Shown here one piece after another: positions 1 to 7,787 of a DNA stretch of 64,000 nt; the first letter of the stretch is position 1, and every line of letters begins with the position of its first letter. Source of the DNA: JAVKFF01 sp040226215 (GTDB taxonomy: Bacteria > Pseudomonadota > Alphaproteobacteria > DSM-16000 > Inquilinaceae); contig JAVKFF010000201.1 of the NCBI GenBank assembly GCA_040226215.1, positions 62,001 to 126,000 on the forward strand. Reading direction: 5' to 3'. Below the pieces are notes generated by a model. The model was not told where the DNA came from, searched no databases, and saw only the letters and a program-made list of their open reading frames with translations. The translations under genes were made by a program, and so were the position numbers.

Positions 1-1078
1 CGCTGTCGGGCGCGCTGGCGACGATCGGCGTGCCGGCGTCGGAGCGGATGCGGATCTCGAGATGCAACGGCACCTCGCCGAGGAAGTCCACGCCGAGCCG
101 GGCCGCCTCCTCCCGCGCGCCGCCATGCCCGAAGACCTCGCTGCGCTCGCCGCAATGGGGGCACAGGAAATAGGACATGTTCTCCACGATGCCGAGCACC
201 GGCACGTTGACCTTGAGGAACATGTTGAGGCCCTTGCGGGCGTCGATCAGCGCGATGTCCTGCGGCGTGGAGACGATGACGGCACCGCTCAGCGGCACCT
301 GCTGGGCCATGGTCAGCTGGGCGTCGCCGGTACCCGGCGGCATGTCGACCACCAGCACGTCGAGATCGCCCCAGTTCACGTCGCGCAGCATCTGCACCAG
401 CGCGCTCTGCACCATCGGCCCGCGCCAGATCATCGGCGTGTCTTCCTCGATCAGGAAGCCGATCGACATGACCTTCAGACCGTAGGCCGTCTTGGGGTCG
501 AGTCGCTTGCCGTCCGGTGAGCTCGGCTTGCCGGAAATGCCCAGCAGGCGCGGCGCCGAGGGGCCGTAGATGTCGGCGTCGAGCAGACCGGCCTTCAGGC
601 CCTGCGCCTGCAGCCCGAGGGCGAGGTTGACGGCCACGGTCGACTTGCCGACACCGCCCTTGCCGGAGGCCACGGCGATGATCGCCTTGACGCCCGGCAC
701 CTCCAGTTGCTGTCGCTGGCGCGGCGCGCCCGACCCGGCCGGCGGCCGTGCGGCGCCTGCCTCGGACGGGGCCGGGGACCTGGCTTGGGGCCCGGCTTGG
801 GCCCCGGCTTGAGACTGCGCGGACGGTTGACGTTCCGCGGTCAGGATCGCCGTCGCCGACAGCACGCCGGGAACCCGGGCCATCGCCTTTTCCGCCGCCT
901 GGCGCATCGGCTCCAGCGCGGAGCCGGCGGCGGGATCGACGGCGATCGAAATCTGCACGTGCCCGTCCTTGACGATCAGGCCGTCGATCATCTCCGCGGC
1001 GACGATGCTGCGCCCGCTCGCGGGCTCGACGACATCGCGGAGCGCTTCGAGCACCTGTTCTCGGGAAACGGGGTCCAT
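1..1078 (-). CDS. apbC: Mrp/ApbC-family P-loop ATPase (iron-sulfur cluster carrier), C-terminus cut by window edge
   Basis: The minus-strand frame opens at an ATG (1078) behind a GGAG and stays open to base 1, so the C-terminus is missing. The first ~80 residues look like the DUF59/MIP18 domain of Mrp proteins. A Gln/Ala/Pro-rich linker follows, then the deviant Walker A motif GKGGVGKST near residues 141-149. Further on are DADIYGPS, the VVDMPPGTGD switch region and a CPHC motif, the Cys pair that binds a bridging Fe-S cluster in this family. Members load Fe-S clusters onto apo-proteins in the cytoplasm. It is divergent from hflK, so it is probably transcribed separately. The family call is very secure; the exact client proteins are unknown. 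Confidence 0.93.
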   Translation of the reverse strand, partial: MDPVSREQVLEALRDVVEPASGRSIVAAEMIDGLIVKDGHVQISIAVDPAAGSALEPMRQAAEKAMARVPGVLSATAILTAERQPSAQSQAGAQAGPQARSPAPSEAGAARPPAGSGAPRQRQQLEVPGVKAIIAVASGKGGVGKSTVAVNLALGLQAQGLKAGLLDADIYGPSAPRLLGISGKPSSPDGKRLDPKTAYGLKVMSIGFLIEEDTPMIWRGPMVQSALVQMLRDVNWGDLDVLVVDMPPGTGDAQLTMAQQVPLSGAVIVSTPQDIALIDARKGLNMFLKVNVPVLGIVENMSYFLCPHCGERSEVFGHGGAREEAARLGVDFLGEVPLHLEIRIRSDAGTPIVASAPDS

Positions 1079-1289
1079 GGTTGAAAACTCCACTCGCTCG
1101 CCAATATGTCCGAAGGCTTGACAGCGGCCGGCTGGTCGGGCATCGCCTGACAGATACCTCAGGGGCGGTCACATAAGCGGTCTTGCCCGTCGAGGCTAGG
1201 GGTGTGCTACCTAGACACCGTCAACGGGGTAATGAATCCGCGCCGGCGGAGCGGTCCCCAAGGATAAAGCGAGGCTAGTAGACGCGAAC

Positions 1290-2444
1290 ATGCCTTGGAA
1301 CAATCAGGGTGGAGGCGGCCCGTGGGGCGGCGGATCAGGAGGATCCGGCGGTTCCGGAGGTTCTGGCGGAAACGGACAGAACCCATGGGGGCAGCGGCCA
1401 AGCGGCGGCGGTGGCGGCTCGGGCGGTCCGGATTTCGAGGAAATGCTGCGGCGCGGTCAGGACCGCGTGAAGCGGTTTCTGCCGGGCAATCTGGGTGGCG
1501 GCCGGGCGATCCTCATCATTCTCGTCCTCATCATCGGTGGCTGGGCCCTTACCGGTTTCTACCGGGTGCAGCCCGACCAGGTCGGTGTCGTCCTGACGTT
1601 CGGGGAATACACGTCCACCACCGAGCCTGGCCTGCACTACCATCTGCCCTATCCGATCCAGGACGTCGAACGGCCTTCGGTGACGACGGTCAACCGCATC
1701 GACATCGGCTTCACCGGTGATCCGTCGGCCGGCCGCGTGCGGGATATCCCCGAGGAAAGCCTGATGCTGACCGGCGACGCCAACCTGATCGACATCGATT
1801 TCTCGGTGCTCTGGCGCATCGACCGGTCGTCGCAAGGCGTCCGGAACTTCCTGTTCAACATCGCCGATCCCGAAGCGTCGGTGAAGGCCGTGGCGGAGAG
1901 CGCCATGCGCGAGGTGATCGGCCAGACCGAAATCCAGCGCGCGCTCACCGAAGATCGCAGCCAGATCGAAGTGACCGTGCGCGAGCGCACCCAGGCGGTG
2001 CTGAACGAGTACGGTGCCGGCGTGCTGATCGACGGTGTTGTGCTGCAGGCGGTCGATCCGCCCGAGCCGGTGATCGATGCCTTCCTCGACGTCGAGCGCG
2101 CTCAGCAGGACCAGGACCGGCTGCGCAACGAGGCGGAAGCCTATCGCAACGACATCATTCCGCGGGCGCGCGGCGAAGCCGAGCAGATGATCCAGCAGGC
2201 GGAAGCCTATCGCGAGCAGGTCGTGGCCGAGGCTGACGGTGACGCCCAGCGCTTCACCTCGGTGCTGGAGAGCTATCAGATCGCTCCGGCGGTCACCGCC
2301 CAGCGGCTCTATCTTGAAACGATCGAGGAGGTGTTCAGCGACGTCGGCCTGACGATCATCGATTCCGAGGGCACCGGCCAGGGCGTGGTCCCCTACCTGC
2401 CGCTCGACCAGCTTCGTGGCTCCAACGCCGCACAGGGACGGTAA
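1290..2444 (+). CDS. hflK: HflK, membrane protease modulator (SPFH/prohibitin family)
   Basis: This 384-residue protein begins with a Gly/Ser-rich cytoplasmic tail (about residues 5-48) typical of HflK. A single membrane segment (about 71-92, ILIILVLIIGGWALTGFY) follows, then an SPFH domain and a long Ala/Glu/Arg-rich coiled coil (about 265-330). HflK pairs with HflC to form a large cage around the FtsH protease at the inner membrane and restrains its degradation of membrane proteins. hflC starts three bases after this stop, so the two are cotranscribed, with DUF2065 and a DegP-type protease downstream. A weak GAGG lies about 15 bases before the ATG. Identification rests on domain order and the hflKC pair. 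Confidence 0.96.
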   Translation: MPWNNQGGGGPWGGGSGGSGGSGGSGGNGQNPWGQRPSGGGGGSGGPDFEEMLRRGQDRVKRFLPGNLGGGRAILIILVLIIGGWALTGFYRVQPDQVGVVLTFGEYTSTTEPGLHYHLPYPIQDVERPSVTTVNRIDIGFTGDPSAGRVRDIPEESLMLTGDANLIDIDFSVLWRIDRSSQGVRNFLFNIADPEASVKAVAESAMREVIGQTEIQRALTEDRSQIEVTVRERTQAVLNEYGAGVLIDGVVLQAVDPPEPVIDAFLDVERAQQDQDRLRNEAEAYRNDIIPRARGEAEQMIQQAEAYREQVVAEADGDAQRFTSVLESYQIAPAVTAQRLYLETIEEVFSDVGLTIIDSEGTGQGVVPYLPLDQLRGSNAAQGR

Positions 2445-2446
2445 CC

Positions 2447-3460
2447 ATGCGCAAGGGTCTGATCGCAATCGCCATCGCCGTGGTGGTGATCTTCGTCGTC
2501 GCCTCGCAGTCCTTCTTCGTGGTCCGCGAGAACGAGCAGGTCATCGTCCTGCAGTTCGGCGAGCCGCAACGGGTGGTGCGCGAGCCGGGTCTGGAGTTCC
2601 TGATCCCGTTCCTGCAGAACGCACAATATTTCGACCGCCGCATCCTGCCCGTGGATCCGCCGGTGGAGCAGGTAACCTTCGAGGACAACCGGCGCCTCGA
2701 CGTCGACAGCTTCGTGCGCTACCGCATCACCGATCCGCTGCGCTTCTTCCAGGCGGTACGCGACGAGGAGGGTGCTGCGCAACAGATCAGCCGTATCACC
2801 AACTCTTCGCTGCGCGGCCTGCTTGGCAACCGGACACAGATCGAGATCCTCTCCGATCAGCGCGCCGACATCATGGTGAATATCATGGCTGCGGTGGAGG
2901 CGCAGACCGAGGAGCAGTTCGGCATCGAAATCATCGATGTGCGCATCGGCCGCGCCGACGTGCCGGAAGGCACGGTGCAGTCGGTCTACAACCGAATGCG
3001 CTCCGAGCGTGAGCGGGAGGCCTCGGAGTTCCGCGCCCAGGGCGCGGAACTGGCCCAGCAAATCCGTTCCCGCGCCGACCGCGAACGAACCGTCCTGCTG
3101 GCCGAAGCCCAGCGCGAGGCCGAGATCCTGCGCGGTCAGGGAGACGGCCAGGCGATCACCATTCTGGCCAACGCCTACTCCGCCGACGAGGACTTCTTCG
3201 CCTTCTACCGCTCGCTGCAGGCCTATCGCCAGTCGCTCGGCTCCGGCACCCATTTCGTGATGTCGCCGACGGGTGATTTCTTCCGCTTCTTCCGCAACGT
3301 GTCGGGTGCCGGCATCGAGGCGGGCAGCCTGCCGAGCCTGCCGATCCCCGGCGGGGTCAATAATATCCCAGCCGCCAGTGCCGGCAACGAAGCGGGCGGC
3401 GGGAACGATGCGGGTGGCGGCACCGCCGATCAGGACAACGGCGCGGCGGAGGCCCAGTAG
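2447..3460 (+). CDS. hflC: HflC, membrane protease modulator (SPFH family)
   Basis: This 337-residue partner of HflK has an N-terminal signal-anchor (residues 4-22, GLIAIAIAVVVIFVVASQS), an SPFH domain starting at VVRENEQVIVLQFGEP, and a helical coiled coil rich in RERE/ARE repeats around residues 185-235. The conserved DEDFFAFYRSLQAYR stretch and the MSPTGDFFRFF segment near the C-terminus are HflC signatures. The tail is Gly/Asn/Ala-rich low complexity. It acts with HflK at the periplasmic face of the inner membrane to regulate FtsH. It starts directly after hflK, and the gap to the small DUF2065 gene is only 56 bases, which supports one transcript. Confidence 0.96.
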   Translation: MRKGLIAIAIAVVVIFVVASQSFFVVRENEQVIVLQFGEPQRVVREPGLEFLIPFLQNAQYFDRRILPVDPPVEQVTFEDNRRLDVDSFVRYRITDPLRFFQAVRDEEGAAQQISRITNSSLRGLLGNRTQIEILSDQRADIMVNIMAAVEAQTEEQFGIEIIDVRIGRADVPEGTVQSVYNRMRSEREREASEFRAQGAELAQQIRSRADRERTVLLAEAQREAEILRGQGDGQAITILANAYSADEDFFAFYRSLQAYRQSLGSGTHFVMSPTGDFFRFFRNVSGAGIEAGSLPSLPIPGGVNNIPAASAGNEAGGGNDAGGGTADQDNGAAEAQ

Positions 3461-3516
3461 GGGCTGGCGGCGATGTCGTCGCCTGTCGCGCGCAACGCCA
3501 TGGCGGCGGCGGCGCG

Positions 3517-3705
3517 GTGAGCGATTTCCTCGCCGCGCTCGCTCTTCTCTTCGTCATCGAGGGTCTGGCCTACGCGGCCTTTCCCGAGCAGTTGAAACGC
3601 CTGCTCATCACCATGATCGCCACGCCGGCCCGCGTGTTGCGTGGCGCCGGCCTGGTCTTCGCCCAGATCGGGCTGGGACTGCTCTGGCTGGTGCGCGGCG
3701 CCTGA
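3517..3705 (+). CDS. DUF2065 family small membrane protein
   Basis: This 62-residue protein starts at a GTG. It has two hydrophobic segments (about 4-20 and 42-59) separated by a short basic loop containing the typical FPEQLKRLL stretch, and a C-terminal GLGLLWLVRG. This architecture and the position directly after hflKC match the DUF2065 (YjeT-like) family, whose members commonly accompany hflK/hflC. The biochemical role is unknown; an inner-membrane partner of the HflKC-FtsH complex is an inference from neighbourhood only. It is small but clearly not random: it has conserved family features and lies in line with the operon. Confidence 0.85.
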   Translation: MSDFLAALALLFVIEGLAYAAFPEQLKRLLITMIATPARVLRGAGLVFAQIGLGLLWLVRGA

Positions 3706-3778
3706 CGCGCGACATGCCGCCGCAGCGCGGCTTGGTTCCCGGGATTTTTTTCAACGTCGCGCCACGGTCCCTCGGCGG

Positions 3779-3795
3779 GGTGCCAAATTGGCACC
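3779..3795. promoter_or_regulatory. 17-bp palindrome upstream of degP
   Basis: GGTGCCAAATTGGCACC is a perfect inverted repeat (8-bp arms around one central A) that lies 128 bases before the DegP-type start. It is not followed by a T-run, so it looks more like a protein-binding site than a terminator. The cognate regulator is not identifiable from this window. Confidence 0.45.
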
Positions 3796-3922
3796 ATATT
3801 TGGGTTCCACGAAATCCCTGAACGAACGCGCTGGCTCCCTAGTCATTGGCCCGTTGTCACTGGCCCGTTTTCTCGGCCCACGGTTTCCCGATCCGGATGG
3901 CCAGCGGAGGAGATTGATACCC

Positions 3923-5437
3923 ATGAATGAGTCACGTGGACTTTGCCTCGCCAACCGATGCTGCGCCGTGACCGATGCAGGTGGCGTGGTCAAGAGCCTG
4001 GTCTGGGCAGTCTCGGTCGTCGTGCTGGTGGCGATGATGCTGGTCATGCAGGTCGCCGCCGTGAAGGCCCAGGACCAGTCGCGGCCGGCGAGTTTCGCCG
4101 ACCTGGCGGAGGAACTCCTGCCGTCGGTCGTCAATATCTCGACAACCCAGCTCGTCTCCGGCGGCGCCGGCCAGGAGTTGCCCGAATTCCCGCCCGGCTC
4201 GCCGTTTGAGGACTTCTTCGACCAGTTCCGCAACCCGCCGGACAACGGGCCGCCCCGGAGGGCGACCGCGCTCGGCTCGGGCTTCATCATCGATCCCGAG
4301 GGCGTGGTGATCACCAACAACCACGTTATCGACGCCGCCGACGAGATCCGCGTCATCCTGCAGGACGGCACCGAGTTCGCGGCCGAGGTGGTGGGCACCG
4401 ATCCAGAGACGGACGTGGCCGTGCTGCGGGTGGAGACCGACGAGCCCTTGCCCGCGGTTTCCTGGGGCGACAGCGACGCCGCCAGGGTGGGCGACTGGAT
4501 TATCGCCATCGGCAACCCGTTCGGATTGGGCGGCTCGGTCAGCGCCGGCATCGTCTCGGCGCGCGGGCGCGACATCCAGGCCGGCCGCTACGACGATTTC
4601 ATCCAGACCGACGCGGCGATCAACCGCGGCAATTCCGGCGGGCCGATGTTCAACATGGACGGCGAGGTGGTGGGCATCAATTCGGCCATCTTCTCGCCCA
4701 CCGGCGCCTCGGTCGGCATCGGCTTCGCCATTCCTTCGAACCTGGCGCAGAACGTCGTCGGGCAGATCCTCGAGTTCGGCCGCACGCGGCGCGGCTGGCT
4801 CGGCGTGCGCATCCAGACGGTGACCGACGATATCGCCGAAAGCCTCGGCATGGCCGAGGCGGAGGGTGCGCTGGTCGCCTCGGTCACACCGGAGGGGCCG
4901 GCGGCGATGGCCGGTCTCGAGGCAGGCGACGTGATCCTGTCCTTCAATGGCGAGCCGATCGAGGAGATGCGGGAACTGCCACGCGTGGTGGCCGAGACGG
5001 AGGTCGGATCGAGCGTGCCGGTAGAGGTTTTCCGCCGCGGCGAGACCCAGAACTTCGAGGTCACGCTGGGTGAACTCGAGGTCGCCGAGGAGCAGGGCCT
5101 GCTGGCGCAGGGCGATGGCGGCGATGCGGTTGAGCGCGAGATCGCCGATCTCGGCCTTACCGTCAGCGGCCTGAACGACGAGCTGCGCGAGCAGTACGCG
5201 CTGCCGCCCGATTCTTCCGGTGTGGTGATCACCGCTGTCGAACCCGATTCCGCCGCGGCGGAGGAGGGTCTGGTTGCGGGCGAACTGATCGTCGAGGTCG
5301 GGCAGGAGCCCGTCGGTTCACCTGACGACGTCGTGGCCGGCATCGAGGAAGCCCGCGAGCAGGATCGCCGCTCCGTCCTGATGCTGGTCAGCCGGGACGG
5401 CCAGTTGCGCTTCGTGGCCTTGCCGCTCGAGGAGTAG
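3923..5437 (+). CDS. degP: DegP/HtrA-type periplasmic serine protease (Do family)
   Basis: This 504-residue protein starts at the ATG at 3923 (GGAGG about 12 bases upstream); in-frame sequence further upstream lacks protease character. A signal-anchor (about residues 25-48) exports it. The trypsin-like domain carries the catalytic triad His134 (NNHVIDAADE), Asp164 (PETDVAVL) and Ser238 (NRGNSGGP). Two PDZ domains follow (about 290-380 and 410-500). Members degrade or refold damaged envelope proteins. It lies downstream of hflKC-DUF2065 but is separated by 217 bases containing a palindrome, so it may have its own promoter. It ends at a strong hairpin. DegP, DegQ or MucD naming cannot be decided from sequence alone. 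Confidence 0.94.
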   Translation: MNESRGLCLANRCCAVTDAGGVVKSLVWAVSVVVLVAMMLVMQVAAVKAQDQSRPASFADLAEELLPSVVNISTTQLVSGGAGQELPEFPPGSPFEDFFDQFRNPPDNGPPRRATALGSGFIIDPEGVVITNNHVIDAADEIRVILQDGTEFAAEVVGTDPETDVAVLRVETDEPLPAVSWGDSDAARVGDWIIAIGNPFGLGGSVSAGIVSARGRDIQAGRYDDFIQTDAAINRGNSGGPMFNMDGEVVGINSAIFSPTGASVGIGFAIPSNLAQNVVGQILEFGRTRRGWLGVRIQTVTDDIAESLGMAEAEGALVASVTPEGPAAMAGLEAGDVILSFNGEPIEEMRELPRVVAETEVGSSVPVEVFRRGETQNFEVTLGELEVAEEQGLLAQGDGGDAVEREIADLGLTVSGLNDELREQYALPPDSSGVVITAVEPDSAAAEEGLVAGELIVEVGQEPVGSPDDVVAGIEEAREQDRRSVLMLVSRDGQLRFVALPLEE

Positions 5438-5461
5438 CACCGACCGGTAAGCCCGGTGATC

Positions 5462-5500
5462 AATGCCGCCGGCCGGTGACAGGACCGCCGGCGGCATTTC
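5462..5500. terminator. Hairpin terminator between degP and serB
   Basis: A perfect 12-bp inverted repeat (AATGCCGCCGGC / GCCGGCGGCATT) has a 13-base loop. The convergent arrangement of degP (+) and serB (-) suggests it serves both genes, although the T-run is only three bases on the plus strand. Confidence 0.7.
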
Positions 5501-5571
5501 TCCTGGCGACCGTCCCGGCGTCCCGTGCCGGCGACGCGTCATGAGCGAGCGCTACGGGGGGGCCGCGGCGG

Positions 5572-6495
5572 TCAGTCGGCGAAGTCGGCACGGCGGAAGC
5601 CCTGGAAGTAGAGCAGCGTGGTGAGGTCGCCGTGCAGGATGCAGGCATCGGCGACCTGGCGCAGCAGCGGCTTCGGGCGATAGCCGACCCCCAGCCCGGC
5701 ATGGCGGATCATCTCCGCATCGTTGGCGCCATCGCCGACGGCCAATGTCTCCGACAAGGCGAGCCCGAGTCGGTCGGCAGCGTCCCGCAGCGTCCGGTCC
5801 TTGGCCTCCCGGCCCAGGATTGGCTCGCGTACCTGGCCGGTCAGACGTCCGTCGGCGCGCTCCAGCACGTTGGCCCGGTGCTCCCGGAAGCCGGCCCGCG
5901 CGGCGACGGCTTCGGTGAAGTCGGTGAAGCCGCCGGAAACCAGGATCGTGTGGGCGCCGTGGGCCGCCATGGTGCGCACCAGCGTCTCGGCACCGGGCGA
6001 CAGGACGATTTCGCCGAGGGTTTCGGCGATCGCGCTCTCCGGCAGCCCCTTGAGCATGCCGACGCGCTTCCTCAGGGCTGATTCGAAATCGAGCTCGCCA
6101 GCCATGGCGCGCGCGGTGATGGCGGCGATCTCGTCTTTCAACCCGAGGCGCCCGGCCATCTCGTCGAGCGTCTCTGCGGTGACGATGGTGGAGTCCATGT
6201 CCGCCAGCAGCAGGCGCTTGCGCCGGCCCGCAGCGGGCAGGAGGGCGAGATCGACCGGTCCCAGGCCGAGCCTCTCGGCAAGGCCGTCGACCTGGCGCGC
6301 GAGCGATTGCGGCACCACATTGCCCTTCACGGCTTCAGCGGCTTCGAGCGGCAGGTCGGCGGCACGGCCGGGCGCCAGCCAGTCGGCCGGGCCGGGCGTC
6401 AGGACCGGCGAGGTCAGCGCCGCGCGCAGGCGCTCGACCATCCCGGCGGTGAGACCGCCCTCCGTGGCGGCGACGATGGTGAGAACGAGCTTCAT
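5572..6495 (-). CDS. serB: Phosphoserine phosphatase SerB
   Basis: This 307-residue HAD-superfamily enzyme catalyses the last step of serine synthesis (phosphoserine to serine). The start is the ATG at 6495 (MKLVLTIV); further upstream the frame shows no conserved features. An N-terminal ACT-like regulatory part spans about residues 1-75. The HAD core has motif I DMDST, where the first Asp is the nucleophile, motif II SGGFTDF and motif III GDGANDAEM with its upstream Lys. Family length is about 290-320, so it is full size. It converges on degP and diverges from miaA. Confidence 0.96.
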   Translation of the reverse strand: MKLVLTIVAATEGGLTAGMVERLRAALTSPVLTPGPADWLAPGRAADLPLEAAEAVKGNVVPQSLARQVDGLAERLGLGPVDLALLPAAGRRKRLLLADMDSTIVTAETLDEMAGRLGLKDEIAAITARAMAGELDFESALRKRVGMLKGLPESAIAETLGEIVLSPGAETLVRTMAAHGAHTILVSGGFTDFTEAVAARAGFREHRANVLERADGRLTGQVREPILGREAKDRTLRDAADRLGLALSETLAVGDGANDAEMIRHAGLGVGYRPKPLLRQVADACILHGDLTTLLYFQGFRRADFAD

Positions 6496-6631
6496 GGGGC
6501 GGGACGTCCGACAGACGGGTGGGCGCCGCCGCATATGATCGCGCTGCGTGGTTCGAGTAAAGGGGCCCGACGGCGTGCCGGGCGGCGCGGGTGGTCGAAG
6601 ACGAGCGGCGGGGATTGGTGCATAAGGGGGA

Positions 6632-7621
6632 ATGTCACAGCAGGCCGAAAAACGCGTTCTCGTGGTCGCCGGGCCGACCGCCTCGGGCAAGTCCGGGCTG
6701 GCGATGCGCCTCGGCGAGGCGGAGGACGGCACGATCATCAACGCCGACAGCATGCAGGTCTATGCCGATCTGCGCATTCTGACCGCGCGCCCTCCGGCCG
6801 CCGACGAGCGGCGCCTGCCACACCGCCTCTACGGCGTGCTGGCCGCCGACCAGCCCTGTTCGGCGGCTGCCTGGTGCGACATGGCGCTGGCCGAGATCGA
6901 GCTGGCGCTGTCCAAGGGACGCCAGCCGATCGTGGTCGGCGGCACCGGTCTCTACCTGACGGCGTTGATCGAAGGCTTGAACAACATTCCCGACATCCCG
7001 CCGCACATCCGGCAGGCGACGCGCGATCTGCTGGCCGCGCTGGGCAATGCGGCGTTCCATGATCAGCTCTCCCGCTGGGATCCGAAAATGGCGGCGAGGC
7101 TCAGCCCCGGCGATTCCCAGCGCATGGTGCGCGCCTGGGAGGTGATGATGGCCACCAACCGGTCGCTGGCCGACTGGCAGGCGGAGGAGCGGGTGGGTCC
7201 GCCGCCCGGGATGCGCTTCGACATCGCCGTGCTGATGCCGCGGCGGGCGGCGCTCAATGCCGCCTGCGACGACCGCTTCGACCGCATGATGACACAAGGC
7301 GCGCTGGCCGAGGTGGCGGTGCTGCGCGATCGGGCCCTGCCGCGCGACCTGCCGGCGATGAAGGCGCTGGGCGTACCGGAACTGCTCGCCCACCTCGACG
7401 GCGAGCTCGACCTAAAGGCTGCCGTGGAGCGTGCGAAGACGGCGACGCGTCGCTACGCCAAGCGCCAGATGACCTGGCTGCGCGGCCAGCTTATCGACCG
7501 GCTGTCGGCCAAGGATGCGCCCGACAGGCGCGCGGTGCTGCATGTCAGCCATGACCATGACGCGCAACATTCGGAAAGATTCTGCGCCGAATTCTTGGCG
7601 AATATTCGAAATACCCGTTGA
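6632..7621 (+). CDS. miaA: tRNA dimethylallyltransferase MiaA
   Basis: This 329-residue enzyme transfers the isopentenyl group from DMAPP to A37 of tRNAs that read UNN codons. It has the P-loop GPTASGKS near the N-terminus, the INADSMQVY motif, the GGTGLYLTAL motif and the C-terminal RRYAKRQMTWLR region that contacts tRNA, all in family order. Length is normal for the family (about 300-330). It is divergent from serB and lies upstream of ilvB with a 166-base gap, so coupling to the ilv genes is not obvious. Confidence 0.97.
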   Translation: MSQQAEKRVLVVAGPTASGKSGLAMRLGEAEDGTIINADSMQVYADLRILTARPPAADERRLPHRLYGVLAADQPCSAAAWCDMALAEIELALSKGRQPIVVGGTGLYLTALIEGLNNIPDIPPHIRQATRDLLAALGNAAFHDQLSRWDPKMAARLSPGDSQRMVRAWEVMMATNRSLADWQAEERVGPPPGMRFDIAVLMPRRAALNAACDDRFDRMMTQGALAEVAVLRDRALPRDLPAMKALGVPELLAHLDGELDLKAAVERAKTATRRYAKRQMTWLRGQLIDRLSAKDAPDRRAVLHVSHDHDAQHSERFCAEFLANIRNTR

Positions 7622-7787
7622 CCTGACTGGGAGCCCCGTCTAGCGTGCCGGTCCCCGCAGAGCGGCCTGCCAGGGCTTGTTTCCGCGGTTTTCAACCCTC
7701 TGGAGCAGCCCGGCGGCAGGCGCCGGGAGCGCGCGTTCCGTCACCGGCCGGCGTGGCGTGAATGACCGAGACCGGAAGCATGGTGTG

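Noticed and set aside
1290..1440. Gly/Ser-rich repeat at the start of hflK as a separate repeat element
   Set aside because: It is the normal low-complexity N-terminal tail of HflK proteins.
7622..7787. Possible branched-chain leader peptide/attenuator before ilvB
   Set aside because: No short frame with runs of Ile, Val or Leu codons is present, and no terminator-type hairpin was seen.
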